64,000 bases of DNA from REEB426 sp964551975 (GTDB lineage Bacteria > Actinomycetota > Actinomycetes > S36-B12), in NCBI GenBank assembly GCA_964551975.1, contig CAZKFI010000001.1:62001-126000 (forward strand). The letters run 5' to 3'. The first letter of the stretch is position 1; each line of letters starts with the position of its first letter. The notes under the pieces are model-generated. The model was not told where the DNA came from and made no database searches. It saw only the letters and a list, made by a program, of their open reading frames with translations. The translations under genes were made by a program, and so were the position numbers. Shown here in pieces: positions 27,154 to 36,405 of this stretch.

Positions 27154-28497
27154 TCAGGGCTCGGTTACGTGCAGCCGGCGAGCAGCCTCAGCCAGCGAAC
27201 CGGAAAGACTCGGGTACACCGTGAAGGTGGCGGCAAGTTGATCGGCTGTCAGTCGCTGCTGGACAGCCAGGGTTAGCGGGTGAATGAGTTCACTGGCATG
27301 CGGGCTAACGACCACAGCGCCGGCGATGATGCGAGTCTGTGTGCGGCAGAAGAGCTTGACGAACCCGTCTTCGATTCCTTCCATCTTGGCCCGGGCATTC
27401 GAAGCTAGGGGAAGCAGGACGCACTCGCCGAGGAATTCGCCGGCATCCAGGTCGCGCTGTGTGACACCGACCGTGGCGATCTCCGGCTCGGTGAACACCG
27501 TGCTGCTCACCACGTCCAATTCCAGGGGACTCACCGCACCACCGAGTGCATGTCGCATCGATATCCGACCCTGCATGGCAGCAACCGAAGCCAGCATGAG
27601 TACACCCGTACAGTCGCCAGCCGCATACACCCCGGGGGTGGTCGTTCTGGAGACTCGATCCACCACGATGAATCCGCGCTCATCGACCTCTACGCCGGCC
27701 TGCCCAAGGCCTAGATCCTCGGTGTTCGGTTCTGAGCCCACAGCCATCAGCACATGTGAGCCCTCAATCTGCCGGCCGTCGGCCAACGTGACCTGTACGC
27801 CGTCCAGGGTCGCCTGGGCACTGGTGGCCCTGGATCGACCGAGAACCTCGACTCCAGCTCGATGGAACACGTCTTCAATCACCTGCGCTGCGTCAGCGTC
27901 CTCACCGGGTAACACTCGGTCGCGTGATGACACCAGAACGACGTCACTGCCCAAGGCGTGATAGGCGCCCGCGAATTCGGCACCGGTGACGCCAGATCCG
28001 ATGACGATGAGGCGTTGCGGTAGCTCGGGCAGTGACCACAGTTGTGGCCAACTGAGGATGCGTTTGCCATCGGGTCGTGCATGTTCGAGTTGTCGTGGTC
28101 GAGCACCGGTGGCGATCAGGATGGCGCTGGCAGCAAGCACCTGCTGATCGCCGTCGGCCCTGGTGACCTCGACCTGACCTGCTGCGCCAAGGCGGCCAAC
28201 ACCGGCGATCAGGGTGATGCCCTCACGCTCCAAGTTGGCGCTGATATCCAGGCTCTGGGCGCGAGCCAGGGCGGTGATCCGATCATTACTGGCCGCTAGA
28301 TCGATGGGCTGACGATGTTGATTGGCCACCGCGATCAGTGCCTTACTCGGCACGCAGTCGGTCAGCACGGCGGCCCCGCCCAGTGGTTCCCGATGCACCA
28401 GGACGACATCGGCACCCAGCTGTCGTGCGACAAGGGCTGCCTCATAGCCACCGGGGCCCCCACCGATGATGACCACTGGATCACCGGGCCGGGCCAC
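27154..28497 (-). CDS. lpdA: NAD(P)H quinone reductase / flavoprotein disulfide reductase LpdA
   Basis: 447 residues. FAD motif IIGGGPGGYEAALVA at the N-terminus, NAD motif VIGSGVTGAEFAGAY in the middle and VYAAGDCTG later. The usual CxxxxC redox pair is incomplete: the motif is GGAAVLTDCVPSK with only the second Cys. The same change is found in M. tuberculosis LpdA (Rv3303c), which reduces quinones and is not a dihydrolipoamide dehydrogenase. The GTG at 28497 is preferred because GGAAGA precedes it; ATG codons at 28515, 28527 and 28560 are alternatives. Neighbours match Rv3303c-Rv3308. Confidence 0.9.
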   Translation of the reverse strand: MARPGDPVVIIGGGPGGYEAALVARQLGADVVLVHREPLGGAAVLTDCVPSKALIAVANQHRQPIDLAASNDRITALARAQSLDISANLEREGITLIAGVGRLGAAGQVEVTRADGDQQVLAASAILIATGARPRQLEHARPDGKRILSWPQLWSLPELPQRLIVIGSGVTGAEFAGAYHALGSDVVLVSSRDRVLPGEDADAAQVIEDVFHRAGVEVLGRSRATSAQATLDGVQVTLADGRQIEGSHVLMAVGSEPNTEDLGLGQAGVEVDERGFIVVDRVSRTTTPGVYAAGDCTGVLMLASVAAMQGRISMRHALGGAVSPLELDVVSSTVFTEPEIATVGVTQRDLDAGEFLGECVLLPLASNARAKMEGIEDGFVKLFCRTQTRIIAGAVVVSPHASELIHPLTLAVQQRLTADQLAATFTVYPSLSGSLAEAARRLHVTEP

Positions 28498-28545
28498 GTG
28501 GTGATTCTTCCGCATTGTTGGACCCATGATCGACCCGGATATGCC

Positions 28546-28551
28546 TACGCT
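28546..28551 (+). promoter_or_regulatory. -10 element for the cyclotransferase-like gene
   Basis: TACGCT followed by seven bases and ATG at 28559. It selects this start over two earlier in-frame ATG codons, and the protein then begins MALYAAYG as in Rv3304. Confidence 0.5.
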
Positions 28552-28558
28552 GACCGTC

Positions 28559-28999
28559 ATGGCCTTGTACGCCGCCTATGGGACCAACCTGGATCCGCAC
28601 CGCATGGCGCAACGCGCCCCCGCATCGCCGGTTTTTTCCAGTGGCTGGCTTGTGGGCTGGCGACTGACGTTCGGCGGTGCAGATCTGGGCTTCGACGGGG
28701 CCCTGGCGACAGTTGTCGAGGATCCCCTGGAGCAGGTGTTCGTCGTGTTATACGACGTGCCGGAAATCGACGAGTCGGCACTTGATGTATGGGAAGGCAT
28801 TGAGTCGGGCCTTTGGCGAAAGATCCGGGTGCGCATCCAGGCGATGGATCGCGATCATCTGGCTTGGCTTTACGTCCTGGACGCGTACGAGGGCGGCCTG
28901 CCGTCGGCGATGTACCTCAGCGACTTAGCCGATGCGGCTCGTGCTGGCGGGGCGCCGGATGACTATGTGCGACGGATTCTGCGGCACACGACCAGTTGA
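28559..28999 (+). CDS. Gamma-glutamylcyclotransferase-like protein (Rv3304 family)
   Basis: 146 residues of the AIG2/GGCT fold. The substrate-loop motif YAAYGTNLDPHRM is at the start; GALATVVEDP and LAWLYVLDAYEGGLPS are shared with Rv3304 of mycobacteria. Members cleave gamma-glutamyl amines or act as amidohydrolase-like proteins; the mycobacterial relative is uncharacterised as far as I know. It is divergent from lpdA, the same arrangement as in mycobacteria. Ends 12 bases before the convergent gene. Confidence 0.85.
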   Translation: MALYAAYGTNLDPHRMAQRAPASPVFSSGWLVGWRLTFGGADLGFDGALATVVEDPLEQVFVVLYDVPEIDESALDVWEGIESGLWRKIRVRIQAMDRDHLAWLYVLDAYEGGLPSAMYLSDLADAARAGGAPDDYVRRILRHTTS

Positions 29000-29011
29000 T
29001 TAACCCTGCGG

Positions 29012-30343
29012 TCAGCTGCTCTTCGGTTTGCCACGACCGGTTCGACGTGCTCGACCTGGACTTCGACTGGGTTCACCGTCACTGAAATTCCCCCCACCGA
29101 CCTTGCCGCTCGCGAAGTCACCGGTGGGCTGAGCTGGTTGGCGAAGCTTGGCTGCCTTGCTGGGAGTGGCAGTGGCAGTGGCAGTGGCAGTGAGAGTGGC
29201 AGTTGCAGTTGCAGTAGTGGATGCCACCTCGACGATCAGCGTGGTGCCAGCGAAGAGTGCGTCGAAATCCTTCGGAAAGTACCCCCGTGCGTAGCCCTGG
29301 AATGCCGGGCCAGCCTGCCAGTACGACTGAGAGCCGCCCTTGGCACGCACTTCGCGGGCGCGTGGTGAGGCGCCGGACTTCACCAGCGGGAGGCAGGTGG
29401 CGCAGGCCGGAACTGATCGCGCTGCCAGCCCAGGGGGAGACCAGGTTGCGGTGCCAGTACTGCTGCCATGACGCGGATCGATGAAGCAGGGAACCTTGCG
29501 CGCCGGTGCCCGTGACGTTGTCGCACAGGCCAGGGCATAACGACCTTCATCGAGGGCAGTGGTGACCTGCGCGGCGGATGCGGTCGAGGTCATGTCATCT
29601 GCTGCGGTGCGGGCCCGCTCGTAGGCATTCAGGGCTCGGTCTGCAGCTTCACGTGCACTGTCGGATGAGCTGGTGTCCAGCGCCGCAACCTGAGTGCCCA
29701 GGTCAGTGAGTTCCTCGTCCAGGGCCGCACGAACTGCCGCCAGGTCATTGCCCCGCCTACGGCGCCCGGCAATCACGAGCGCCACGATGCCACCGACAAC
29801 GCCCAAGCCCAGGAGCCAGAAGAGTATTCGTCCGAGGACACTTCCCTCAGTTGGCTCATCAGCGGTGGTGCTGGTCTCAGTACTGGTTTGCATCGAGATG
29901 AGATCGATGAAGGCACTGAGGACTGCAACAACGCCCTCGGACTGTTGTGCGCGGAAAGCCTGGGTGGCCGCATCGGCAGCATTCCCGGAATCTGAGGCGG
30001 CGCGGAACTCTTCGCCTACGAGCACGGCGTAGGTACCGCTGAGGCCAACTGCCTCACGAAGTGCACCCAGTACCTCGTCGGCGTTTCCGGCACTTGCTGG
30101 CAGGACCGCGATGAAAATCGGTGAGTCGCTTCCCGCTATTTCATCGGTGAGCTGCTGAATCTCGCTCGGTGACAGCGCGAACTCGGCTTTCGGACTGCTA
30201 CTGATGCTGGCGCCCGCCAGCAGTTCGGCGGCGGCTTGGTCGACGTCGGTCGTGGCCTTCGCCGGGTTCGCCACGCCCATGAGTGCACAACCTGCGACGA
30301 GCGCGGCGATGAGCAGCCGCGCACCGGAGGTTGTTGCGGGCAT
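29012..30343 (-). CDS. TPM-like membrane protein with Thr-Ala repeat tail
   Basis: 443 residues. A signal peptide (1-30, ending NPAKA) is followed by a TPM-like extracytoplasmic domain (about 35-150), one transmembrane helix (171-193), a basic stop RRRR, a helical cytoplasmic domain and a Cys-containing segment with FIDPRHGSS and YWQAGPAFQGYARGYF, seen in a conserved family of Streptomyces membrane proteins. The C-terminus has a low-complexity Thr-Ala stretch encoded by a hexamer repeat. The ATG overlaps the stop of the carboxylase gene (TGATG). Function unknown; TPM domains have been linked to photosystem and membrane-protein maintenance elsewhere. Confidence 0.75.
   Translation of the reverse strand: MPATTSGARLLIAALVAGCALMGVANPAKATTDVDQAAAELLAGASISSSPKAEFALSPSEIQQLTDEIAGSDSPIFIAVLPASAGNADEVLGALREAVGLSGTYAVLVGEEFRAASDSGNAADAATQAFRAQQSEGVVAVLSAFIDLISMQTSTETSTTADEPTEGSVLGRILFWLLGLGVVGGIVALVIAGRRRRGNDLAAVRAALDEELTDLGTQVAALDTSSSDSAREAADRALNAYERARTAADDMTSTASAAQVTTALDEGRYALACATTSRAPARKVPCFIDPRHGSSTGTATWSPPGLAARSVPACATCLPLVKSGASPRAREVRAKGGSQSYWQAGPAFQGYARGYFPKDFDALFAGTTLIVEVASTTATATATLTATATATATPSKAAKLRQPAQPTGDFASGKVGGGNFSDGEPSRSPGRARRTGRGKPKSS
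29164..29215. repeat. Hexamer tandem repeat (GGCAGT-like)
   Basis: About eight imperfect copies of a 6-base unit, variants AGTGGC/AGTTGC. On the minus strand it encodes the Thr-Ala dipeptide run in the tail of the TPM-like protein. One of several short-period arrays in the window. Confidence 0.85.
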
Positions 30344-32369
30344 CAGGTTGGATCCGCGATCTCGCAGAGCACCGTGCCGCTGGTGACCGTGCTGCCGGCT
30401 TCGGCCTGTAATCCGGTCACCACCCCGGCCTTGTGGGCGGTGATCGGCTGCTCCATCTTCATGGCCTCCAGCACAACGATGAGGTCACCGGGTTGAACCT
30501 GCTGGCCTTCGGTCACCTCGACCTTGACGATGGTGCCCTGCATGGGTGCGGTGATGGCGTTACCCGACGCAACCGCGCCGGCCTTCTTACCGGAACGTTT
30601 GCGTCCAGGTGCACTGGCGGTGGTCGGTGCTCCCGTGCCGTTCGACTACTTCCTGCGCCATCAGAAATTCCTGACCCGCAATGACAGCGTCATCATTGCG
30701 ATGATCGCCCCGCACGCCAACACCGAGCGGAGCGCCGCGCTGGGCGACGGCGCGGCCGCCCCCGATTACGGGCCCCATGCTGAAGCCGACTGGCCGAATC
30801 CCGACAAAGGGCAGGCCGCGATGATCACGCGGCTCGACGGCTACGTCGGNNNNNNNNNNGTTTGCGTCCGGGCGCACTGGCGGTGGTTGGTGCTCCCGCA
30901 GTCGCACCGAAGCCGGCGGGCACGCTGACCTCCAAGCGCTTACCGGCGACCTCCACAACGATGCTCTGCCGGGGTGCCGGCTCGTCGGCGGCGGCCGCAT
31001 CGGTATACGCAGGGATGGTGTTGTCGAATTCCGTCTCAATCCAGCGGGTATGCACGCTGAAGGGTTGATTCTCTTGGGTTGGCGCGAATGCCGGATCGCG
31101 CACCACGACTCGGTGGAACGGCAGGGCAGTTGCCAGGCCTTCGACGACGAACTCATCGAGGGCGCGTCGGGAGCGATCCAAGGCCTCCTGGCGGTTACGA
31201 CCGGTCACGATCAACTTCGCCAGCAGTGAGTCGAAGTTTCCGCCAATGGCATCCCCGGCTTGGAACCCTGAGTCGACACGCACCCCTGGTCCACTGGGTG
31301 GCTTCCAGACAGTGACCATGCCAGGCGCCGGCAGGAAGCCGCGACCTGGATCCTCGCCGTTGATGCGAAATTCAATGGAGTGACCACGCAGTGTGGGGTC
31401 GGGGTAGTCGATCAACCCACCTTCAGCAATCCTGAACTGCTCGCGGACGAGATCAAGTCCGGCAACTTCCTCACTCACCGGATGCTCGACCTGAAGCCGG
31501 GTGTTCACCTCAAGGAAGGAGATGGTTCCGTCGGTTCCCACAAGGAACTCGCAGGTGCCGGCGTTGACATAGCCCGCCTCGCGCATGATGGCCTTGGAGG
31601 AGCGATACAACTCGTCGATCTGTGCGTCCGAGAGGAAGGGCGCGGGTGCCTCCTCGACGAGCTTCTGGTGTCGGCGCTGCAGCGAGCAGTCACGAGTGGA
31701 GACCACGACGACATTGCCGGCAGTATCGGCGAGGCATTGGGTCTCCACATGGCGGGGACGGTCGAGGTAGCGCTCAACGAAGCATTCACCGCGACCGAAG
31801 GCGGCAACTGCCTCGCGCACCGCTGAGTCGTAGAGCTCGGGAATCTCCTCGAGGGTTCGTGCAACCTTCAATCCCCTGCCGCCGCCACCGAACGCGGCCT
31901 TGATTGCTACCGGCAGTCCGTGTTCCTTAGCGAAGGCGACGACCTCGTCGGCACCGCTCACCGGATCAGGAGTACCGGCCACCTGAGGAGCACCGGCACG
32001 CTGCGCGATGTGGCGTGCAGACACTTTGTCCCCGAGTGCCTTGATGGCTGCCGGCGGTGGACCGATCCAGGTGAGGCCCGCATCGATGACTGCTTGGGCG
32101 AAATCTGCGTTCTCCGAAAGGAACCCGTAGCCGGGATGGACGGCATCCGCACCGCTATCCGCGGCAGCCTTGAGCACCTTGGCGATGTCCAGGTAGGACT
32201 CCGCGGCGGTACTGCCGCCGAGCGCGAAGGCCTGGTCTGCCATAAGGACGTGCAGGGCGTCGCGATCTGGATCGGCGTAGATCGCCACTGATTCCTTGCC
32301 GGCGTCCCGGCAGGCCCGAATCACCCGAATGGCGATCTCTCCGCGATTGGCGATCAGGATCCGCTGCAT
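30343..32369 (-). CDS. accA3: Acyl-CoA carboxylase alpha subunit (biotin carboxylase + biotin carrier), interrupted by an assembly artefact
   Basis: The biotin carboxylase part starts [13 protein letters not shown] and shows the ATP-grasp Gly loop [12 protein letters not shown] and the catalytic region [15 protein letters not shown]. The biotin carrier domain with the biotinylated Lys in EAMKM lies at the 3' end (30343-30543). Between them, 214 foreign bases and ten N break the frame. The flanks are two copies of the same 39 bases; joining them gives a continuous linker ([20 protein letters not shown]) into the carrier domain, so the real gene is probably intact. It carboxylates biotin for acetyl-, propionyl- or longer acyl-CoA carboxylation. 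TAGGCT lies eight bases before the ATG. Confidence 0.88.
30597..30898. other. Chimeric join: foreign sulfatase fragment plus 10-N gap
   Basis: Two 39-base copies (30597-30635, 30860-30898) differ at three positions, all synonymous in accA3. Between them lie 214 bases and ten N. The 214 bases read on the plus strand as part of an arylsulfatase: [10 protein letters not shown], then [30 protein letters not shown], which is not actinobacterial carboxylase sequence. This looks like a contig end that ran into another organism's read. Confidence 0.85.
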
Positions 32370-32377
32370 GGGGGCTG

Positions 32378-32383
32378 AGCCTA
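32378..32383 (-). promoter_or_regulatory. Possible -10 element for accA3
   Basis: TAGGCT on the minus strand, eight bases before the ATG. It lies just past the end of maf, so accA3 may have its own start with a very short leader. Confidence 0.4.
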
Positions 32384-32394
32384 ATCGGACCCGC

Positions 32395-33033
32395 TCAACC
32401 CAGGGCAGGAGGCGTTGAGCCCCTCCAGAGACTGGTCCAGGTGAAACCCAACTGGACCAGCAGTGCCCGCAGCGTCGGCAGTGACAGGCCGATGACGTTC
32501 GAGGGATCCCCTTCGATTCCTGCCACGAAGGCACCACCCAGGGCATCGAGGGTGAATCCACCCGCAACCTGCAGTGGTTCGCCGGTGGCGAGGTAGGCGT
32601 CCATCTCCTCCTCGGTGAGGCGACTCATGTGGACCACGGTGTTGGCGACGGCGCCAACGGCCTGATCGCGGTAGATGACCCAGTGGCCGGTTCGCAGCAC
32701 TGGACTGCGATCGAACATCTGCTGCCAACGCTCCCGGGCCTGCTGCGGCGATGACGGCTTACTGAATGCCTGCCCATCCACGTCCAGGACTGAGTCGCAG
32801 CCGACGATGATCTGGTGAGACTGTTCAGGGTAGTTGCGGGCAACCTGCTCTGCCTTCGCGCGCGCGAGCGCCAAACAGAGTTCAGCCGGTGTGGCCTCGG
32901 GCATCGCAGCCTCGATGGCCTCCTCGTCTACTCCGCTGACCAGCACGATCGGTTCGATGCCGGCATTGCGTAATACCTGCAGTCGGGCGGGGGATTGCGA
33001 GGCGAGAACTAGACGTGGTGCAACAGTGATCAT
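32395..33033 (-). CDS. maf: Maf family nucleotide pyrophosphatase
   Basis: 212 residues. The N-terminal [18 protein letters not shown] is the Maf signature, with later IIVGCDSVL and [19 protein letters not shown]. Members hydrolyse non-canonical nucleoside triphosphates such as dTTP/UTP analogues and are implicated in septum control. The usual Tyr-Lys-Ile-Gly type motif is replaced by LQVAGGFT, as in the actinobacterial branch. The ATG at 33033 gives a normal N-terminus; a TTG at 33051 directly after the accE stop is the alternative. Order accD5-accE-maf-accA3 is that of mycobacteria. Confidence 0.88.
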   Translation of the reverse strand: MITVAPRLVLASQSPARLQVLRNAGIEPIVLVSGVDEEAIEAAMPEATPAELCLALARAKAEQVARNYPEQSHQIIVGCDSVLDVDGQAFSKPSSPQQARERWQQMFDRSPVLRTGHWVIYRDQAVGAVANTVVHMSRLTEEEMDAYLATGEPLQVAGGFTLDALGGAFVAGIEGDPSNVIGLSLPTLRALLVQLGFTWTSLWRGSTPPALG

Positions 33034-33051
33034 GGGTGTATCGGAAGCCAA

Positions 33052-33252
33052 TCAGCGAGGCATCATCGAACCGCGCCAGGCATCAGGTCCAGGTCGCTGT
33101 GGTGGACGGATCATCCGTGAGCGCCGTGCCCAGAGATTGAGCGGCCCGGTAGTTGCCTTGGGAGAGGCACTCGAGCCGGCGCTGGCCACGAGCGCAATGA
33201 TCACGGCAAGTTCCTCTGGGGTCGGCGAACCATGCTCGACTCGGATCGTCAT
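33052..33252 (-). CDS. accE: Acyl-CoA carboxylase epsilon subunit
   Basis: 66 residues. The short protein starts MTIRVEHGSPTPEELAVIIA and ends with WARRSRMIRPP and PGPDAWRGSMMPR, the two conserved ends of actinobacterial AccE peptides. It stabilises and activates the AccA3-AccD5 complex. Sits 62 bases after accD5; that gap holds two direct copies of AAAGGGGGAT. Assignment rests on short motifs plus position. Confidence 0.82.
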   Translation of the reverse strand: MTIRVEHGSPTPEELAVIIALVASAGSSASPKATTGPLNLWARRSRMIRPPQRPGPDAWRGSMMPR

Positions 33253-33314
33253 CGCAAAGACCTCACCATCTGCTTTCGAACTCGTGATGCGATGAGTGGC
33301 TCAAAAGGGGGATT

Positions 33315-34904
33315 TCAAAGGGGGATATTGCCATGCTTGCGCGGCGGACGAGTTGCACGCTTGTTACGCAGGGTGCGTAGGGCACGAATCATCATCGTGC
33401 GTGTTTCGTGCGGGAAGATCACCCGATCGATGTAGCCACGTTCCGCCGCGATGTAAGGATTCGCCAGCGTGTCCTGATACTCGTCAATGCGGGCCTTACG
33501 TTCCGCTTCCGCATCGGTCGCACTGGCAATCTCCTTGCGGTACAGGATGTTCACCGCACCCTGCGCGCCCATAACAGCGATCTCCGCAGTAGGCCAAGCA
33601 AGGTTGATATCTGCTCCGAGGTGCTTGGATCCCATCACGTCATAGGCGCCGCCGTAGGCCTTGCGGGTGATGACCGTGACCATTGGCACGGTCGCTTCGG
33701 CGTAGGCGTAGATCAGCTTGGCACCGCGCCGGATGATGCCCTCCCACTCCTGGCCGGTGCCGGGGAGGAAGCCGGGCACGTCAACGAAGGTCAGTACCGG
33801 AATGTTGAATGCATCGCAGGTGCGTACGAATCGTGCGGCCTTCTCGGACGCGGCAATGTCCAAGGTGCCTGCGAACTGCATCGGCTGGTTGGCAACGATG
33901 CCCACGGAGCGGCCTTCGACTCGCCCAAAGCCGCAGATGATGTTCGGCGCGAAGAGCGGCTGGGTCTCCAAGAACTCCGCGTCATCAAGCACATGTTCGA
34001 TCACAGTGTGCATGTCGTACGGCTGATTCGGGGAGTCTGGGATCAACGTGTCCAGCTCGCGATCCTCGTCGGTGATCTCCATGTCGACGACCGCATCGAA
34101 GCTCGGTGCATCTTCCAGGTTGTTGCTGGGCAGGTATGAGAGCAGTGCGCGGATGTAGTCCATCGCATCCTGCTCATCGTTGGCCATGTAGTGCGCAACG
34201 CCGGAACGAGAGTTGTGGGTGCGCGCACCGCCGAGCTCCTCGAACTCGACGTCCTCGCCGGTGACGGTCTTGATTACGTCGGGACCGGTGATGAACATGT
34301 GGGAGGTCTTGTCGACCATGACGATGAAGTCGGTGATAGCGGGCGAATAGACGGCCCCGCCAGCACAGGGGCCCATGATGACTGAGATCTGTGGGATGAC
34401 CCCGGAGGCCTGCACATTCCGGTAGAAGATCTCGCCGTACATGCCGAGCGAGACCACACCCTCCTGGATTCGGGCGCCGCCGGAGTCGTTGAGGCCAATG
34501 ACGGGGCAGCCGATCTTCATTGCCAGGTCCATCACCTTGACGATCTTCTCGCCGAAGACTTCGCCGAGGGAGCCGCCGAAGACGGTGAAGTCCTGGGCGA
34601 AGACGCAGACCGCGCGGCCGTCGATGGTCCCGTAGCCGGTGACCACACCATCGCCGTATGGTCGATTCTGGTCGAGGCCAAAGTTCGTCGAGCGATGGCG
34701 CACTAGGCCGTCGAGTTCCTGGAACGAGCCTTCATCCAGTAGTGCCTCAATGCGCTCAAGAGCTGTCTGCTTGCCCTTGGCATGCTGCTTGTCTACGGCT
34801 GCTGCATTGCGATGGTGACTGTCGGCAAGGTGCTCAGCCAGGACACGGGCTTTCCCTGCGGTTGTGCGCCGCTGGCTCGCTGCCTGTGGGTCGTTCTGGG
34901 TCAC
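33315..34904 (-). CDS. accD5: Acyl-CoA carboxylase beta (carboxyltransferase) subunit
   Basis: 529 residues, the PccB/AccD5 class. The N-terminal crotonase-like half contains [13 protein letters not shown] and [13 protein letters not shown] (oxyanion hole for acyl-CoA), the C-terminal half [20 protein letters not shown] and [18 protein letters not shown] (biotin site). It moves carboxyl from biotin to propionyl- or acetyl-CoA; propionyl-CoA is favoured by closeness to AccD5 and the mutase gene in the window. The GTG at 34904 has GGAG six bases upstream; a GTG at 34916 is also possible. Confidence 0.93.
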   Translation of the reverse strand: MTQNDPQAASQRRTTAGKARVLAEHLADSHHRNAAAVDKQHAKGKQTALERIEALLDEGSFQELDGLVRHRSTNFGLDQNRPYGDGVVTGYGTIDGRAVCVFAQDFTVFGGSLGEVFGEKIVKVMDLAMKIGCPVIGLNDSGGARIQEGVVSLGMYGEIFYRNVQASGVIPQISVIMGPCAGGAVYSPAITDFIVMVDKTSHMFITGPDVIKTVTGEDVEFEELGGARTHNSRSGVAHYMANDEQDAMDYIRALLSYLPSNNLEDAPSFDAVVDMEITDEDRELDTLIPDSPNQPYDMHTVIEHVLDDAEFLETQPLFAPNIICGFGRVEGRSVGIVANQPMQFAGTLDIAASEKAARFVRTCDAFNIPVLTFVDVPGFLPGTGQEWEGIIRRGAKLIYAYAEATVPMVTVITRKAYGGAYDVMGSKHLGADINLAWPTAEIAVMGAQGAVNILYRKEIASATDAEAERKARIDEYQDTLANPYIAAERGYIDRVIFPHETRTMMIRALRTLRNKRATRPPRKHGNIPL

Positions 34905-34963
34905 CTGGTACTCCACTCACGCCGGCCCGCAGTCCATGACCGTTCGTCAAGACTCTTTCCGCG

Positions 34964-34970
34964 TACCTTA
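34964..34970. promoter_or_regulatory. Shared divergent -10 (TACCTTA)
   Basis: Read forward, TACCTT is followed by six bases and the birA GTG (leaderless). Read backward, TAAGGT is a -10 for accD5 with a leader of roughly 50 bases. The symmetrical TANNNTA form would let one element serve both directions. Confidence 0.5.
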
Positions 34971-34975
34971 TCCGC

Positions 34976-35833
34976 GTGGTGTCTGACCCTGCGGTACGCG
35001 ACCGGGCAGGTTCGCTGGGCGACTGGTCTCGGTCACCGCTTGACCAGCAGGTGATCACCGCGGCCTTGCAGCAGCACTGCCCGGATTGGCCGACACCGAT
35101 ACTGAAGTCCTCTGTTGCATCAACATTCATTGCCGCCGCCGAACTTGCTGCAGCGGACGCACCAGAGGGGAGCGCCGTTGTTGCGGAGGAGCAGACTGCC
35201 GGACGCGGACGCCAGGGGCGCTCATGGTCCAGTCCCGAGGGGGCTGGACTGTGGCTCACTGTCATCATCGATGTCGCATCCCCTGAGCGCACTCTGCTGC
35301 CGCTGGCCGCAGGTTTGGCCGTGCAGCAGGTCGTGCAAGGAGTGCTGCCGGATCCCCTGCTCGCACAGGTGAAGTGGCCCAACGATGTCGTGGTGGCCGC
35401 GGGCAAAGAGCCCGCGACACCGGCGCTGGGCAAGATCGCCGGCATCCTGGTGGAGGTTCGAGGAGAACGCTGCCTGGTCGGGGTGGGCTTGAACGTGAGC
35501 CTCACACAAGAGGAACTGCCAGCGGGAGTCGAGGCCACCTCCCTGCGCCTCACTCAAGCGCGGGTCACGCCTCGGGAAGACCTCCTCGCCGAACTCCTGG
35601 CGGCGCTACACGAACGCCTTGGGCAGGTTCGCCATGCCCCACACCTGCTGCTGGCCGACTACCGGGCGGCGAGTGCCACGCTGGGGCGTGAGGTTGAGGT
35701 CACGCTTCCGGGGCAGCGTCGGATTCTGGGCCGGGCGGTCGATATCGACGACGGAGGCGGCCTGGTCGTGGAAGATTCAGACGGAAATCGGCAATTGGTG
35801 ACCGCGGGGGATGTCATCCATGCAACGATCTGA
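34976..35833 (+). CDS. birA: Biotin--[acetyl-CoA-carboxylase] ligase
   Basis: 285 residues, group I ligase without the DNA-binding N-terminal domain. The biotin/ATP loop is AEEQTAGRGRQGRSW and the catalytic KWPNDV is present, followed by GKIAGILVE and VGVGLNVS. It attaches biotin to the Lys of the AccA3 carrier domain. It is divergent from accD5, the same layout as Rv3279c-Rv3280. Start GTG is set by the -10 spacing; a second GTG follows immediately. Confidence 0.93.
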   Translation: MVSDPAVRDRAGSLGDWSRSPLDQQVITAALQQHCPDWPTPILKSSVASTFIAAAELAAADAPEGSAVVAEEQTAGRGRQGRSWSSPEGAGLWLTVIIDVASPERTLLPLAAGLAVQQVVQGVLPDPLLAQVKWPNDVVVAAGKEPATPALGKIAGILVEVRGERCLVGVGLNVSLTQEELPAGVEATSLRLTQARVTPREDLLAELLAALHERLGQVRHAPHLLLADYRAASATLGREVEVTLPGQRRILGRAVDIDDGGGLVVEDSDGNRQLVTAGDVIHATI

Positions 35834-35835
35834 CC

Positions 35836-36333
35836 ATGGGATACCCAAAGAACCTCCTCACTGACGGCGAGACCATTGCCATCGAGCTCAAGCCGCACTG
35901 GCGGGCCCTGTTCTTCCCCCTGTTCATCCTGGTCGTCGTGGTGGCAGTGGGCATCTTCCTGTTCATCATCACGCCGGTACCGATCGTGCAGATGATCCTG
36001 GGCGCAATCGGCCTGGTGATCCTGGTGTGGTTCGTACTGTTCCCGTTCATGCGCTGGCTCACGACGCAGTACGTGTTCACCTCACGGCGCATCATCCTTC
36101 GTGAAGGCCTGCTGACCAAGAAGGGCCGTGACATTCCGCTGTCCAAGGTGAACGGCATCTCACATGAGACACCTTTCCTGGGCCGCATCCTCAACTACGG
36201 CGCTCTGCAGATCGAGTCAGCCAACGAGGATGGTGCCGTGTACATCGCTGATGTGCCGAACGTCGAGGAGATCCAGCGCGAGATCTACGTGCTCATGGAG
36301 AACAACGACGCTCGTCGCACCGGCAACGACTGA
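35836..36333 (+). CDS. PH-domain membrane protein (Rv3278c-like)
   Basis: 165 residues. Two N-terminal transmembrane helices (about 25-75) precede a bacterial PH domain (bPH2) with YVFTSRRIILREGLLTKKGRDIPLSKV split over two strands and a final GALQIESANEDG. Such proteins sit next to birA and purK in mycobacteria; the function is unknown. Two bases after birA, so same operon. Confidence 0.85.
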   Translation: MGYPKNLLTDGETIAIELKPHWRALFFPLFILVVVVAVGIFLFIITPVPIVQMILGAIGLVILVWFVLFPFMRWLTTQYVFTSRRIILREGLLTKKGRDIPLSKVNGISHETPFLGRILNYGALQIESANEDGAVYIADVPNVEEIQREIYVLMENNDARRTGND

Positions 36334-36339
36334 GTCTTC

Positions 36340-36370
36340 ACCGAGGTCTTTGGACCACGATTAACTCGGT
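36340..36370 (+). terminator. Nested inverted repeat after the PH-domain gene
   Basis: Outer arms ACCGAG/CTCGGT enclose a small GGTC-TTTG-GACC hairpin. No U-run follows, so a terminator is possible but weak. It separates the birA operon from purK. Confidence 0.3.
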
Positions 36371-36393
36371 CTGTGCGGTATTCATGAAGTTCG

Positions 36394-36399
36394 TACGTT
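36394..36399 (+). promoter_or_regulatory. -10 element for leaderless purK
   Basis: TACGTT, six bases, ATG of purK. No ribosome site is present upstream, which fits leaderless translation. Confidence 0.6.
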
Positions 36400-36405
36400 G
36401 GCCTC

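Noticed and set aside
30524..30928. 134-codon plus-strand frame containing sulfatase motifs
   Set aside because: The sulfatase-like part is bounded by duplicated accA3 sequence and an N gap, and the rest of the frame is antisense to accA3. Treated as a chimeric assembly join, not a gene.
30343..32369. A real frameshift or split accA3 with separate carboxylase and carrier genes
   Set aside because: Joining the duplicated 39-base flanks restores a normal continuous linker, so the split is explained by the join.
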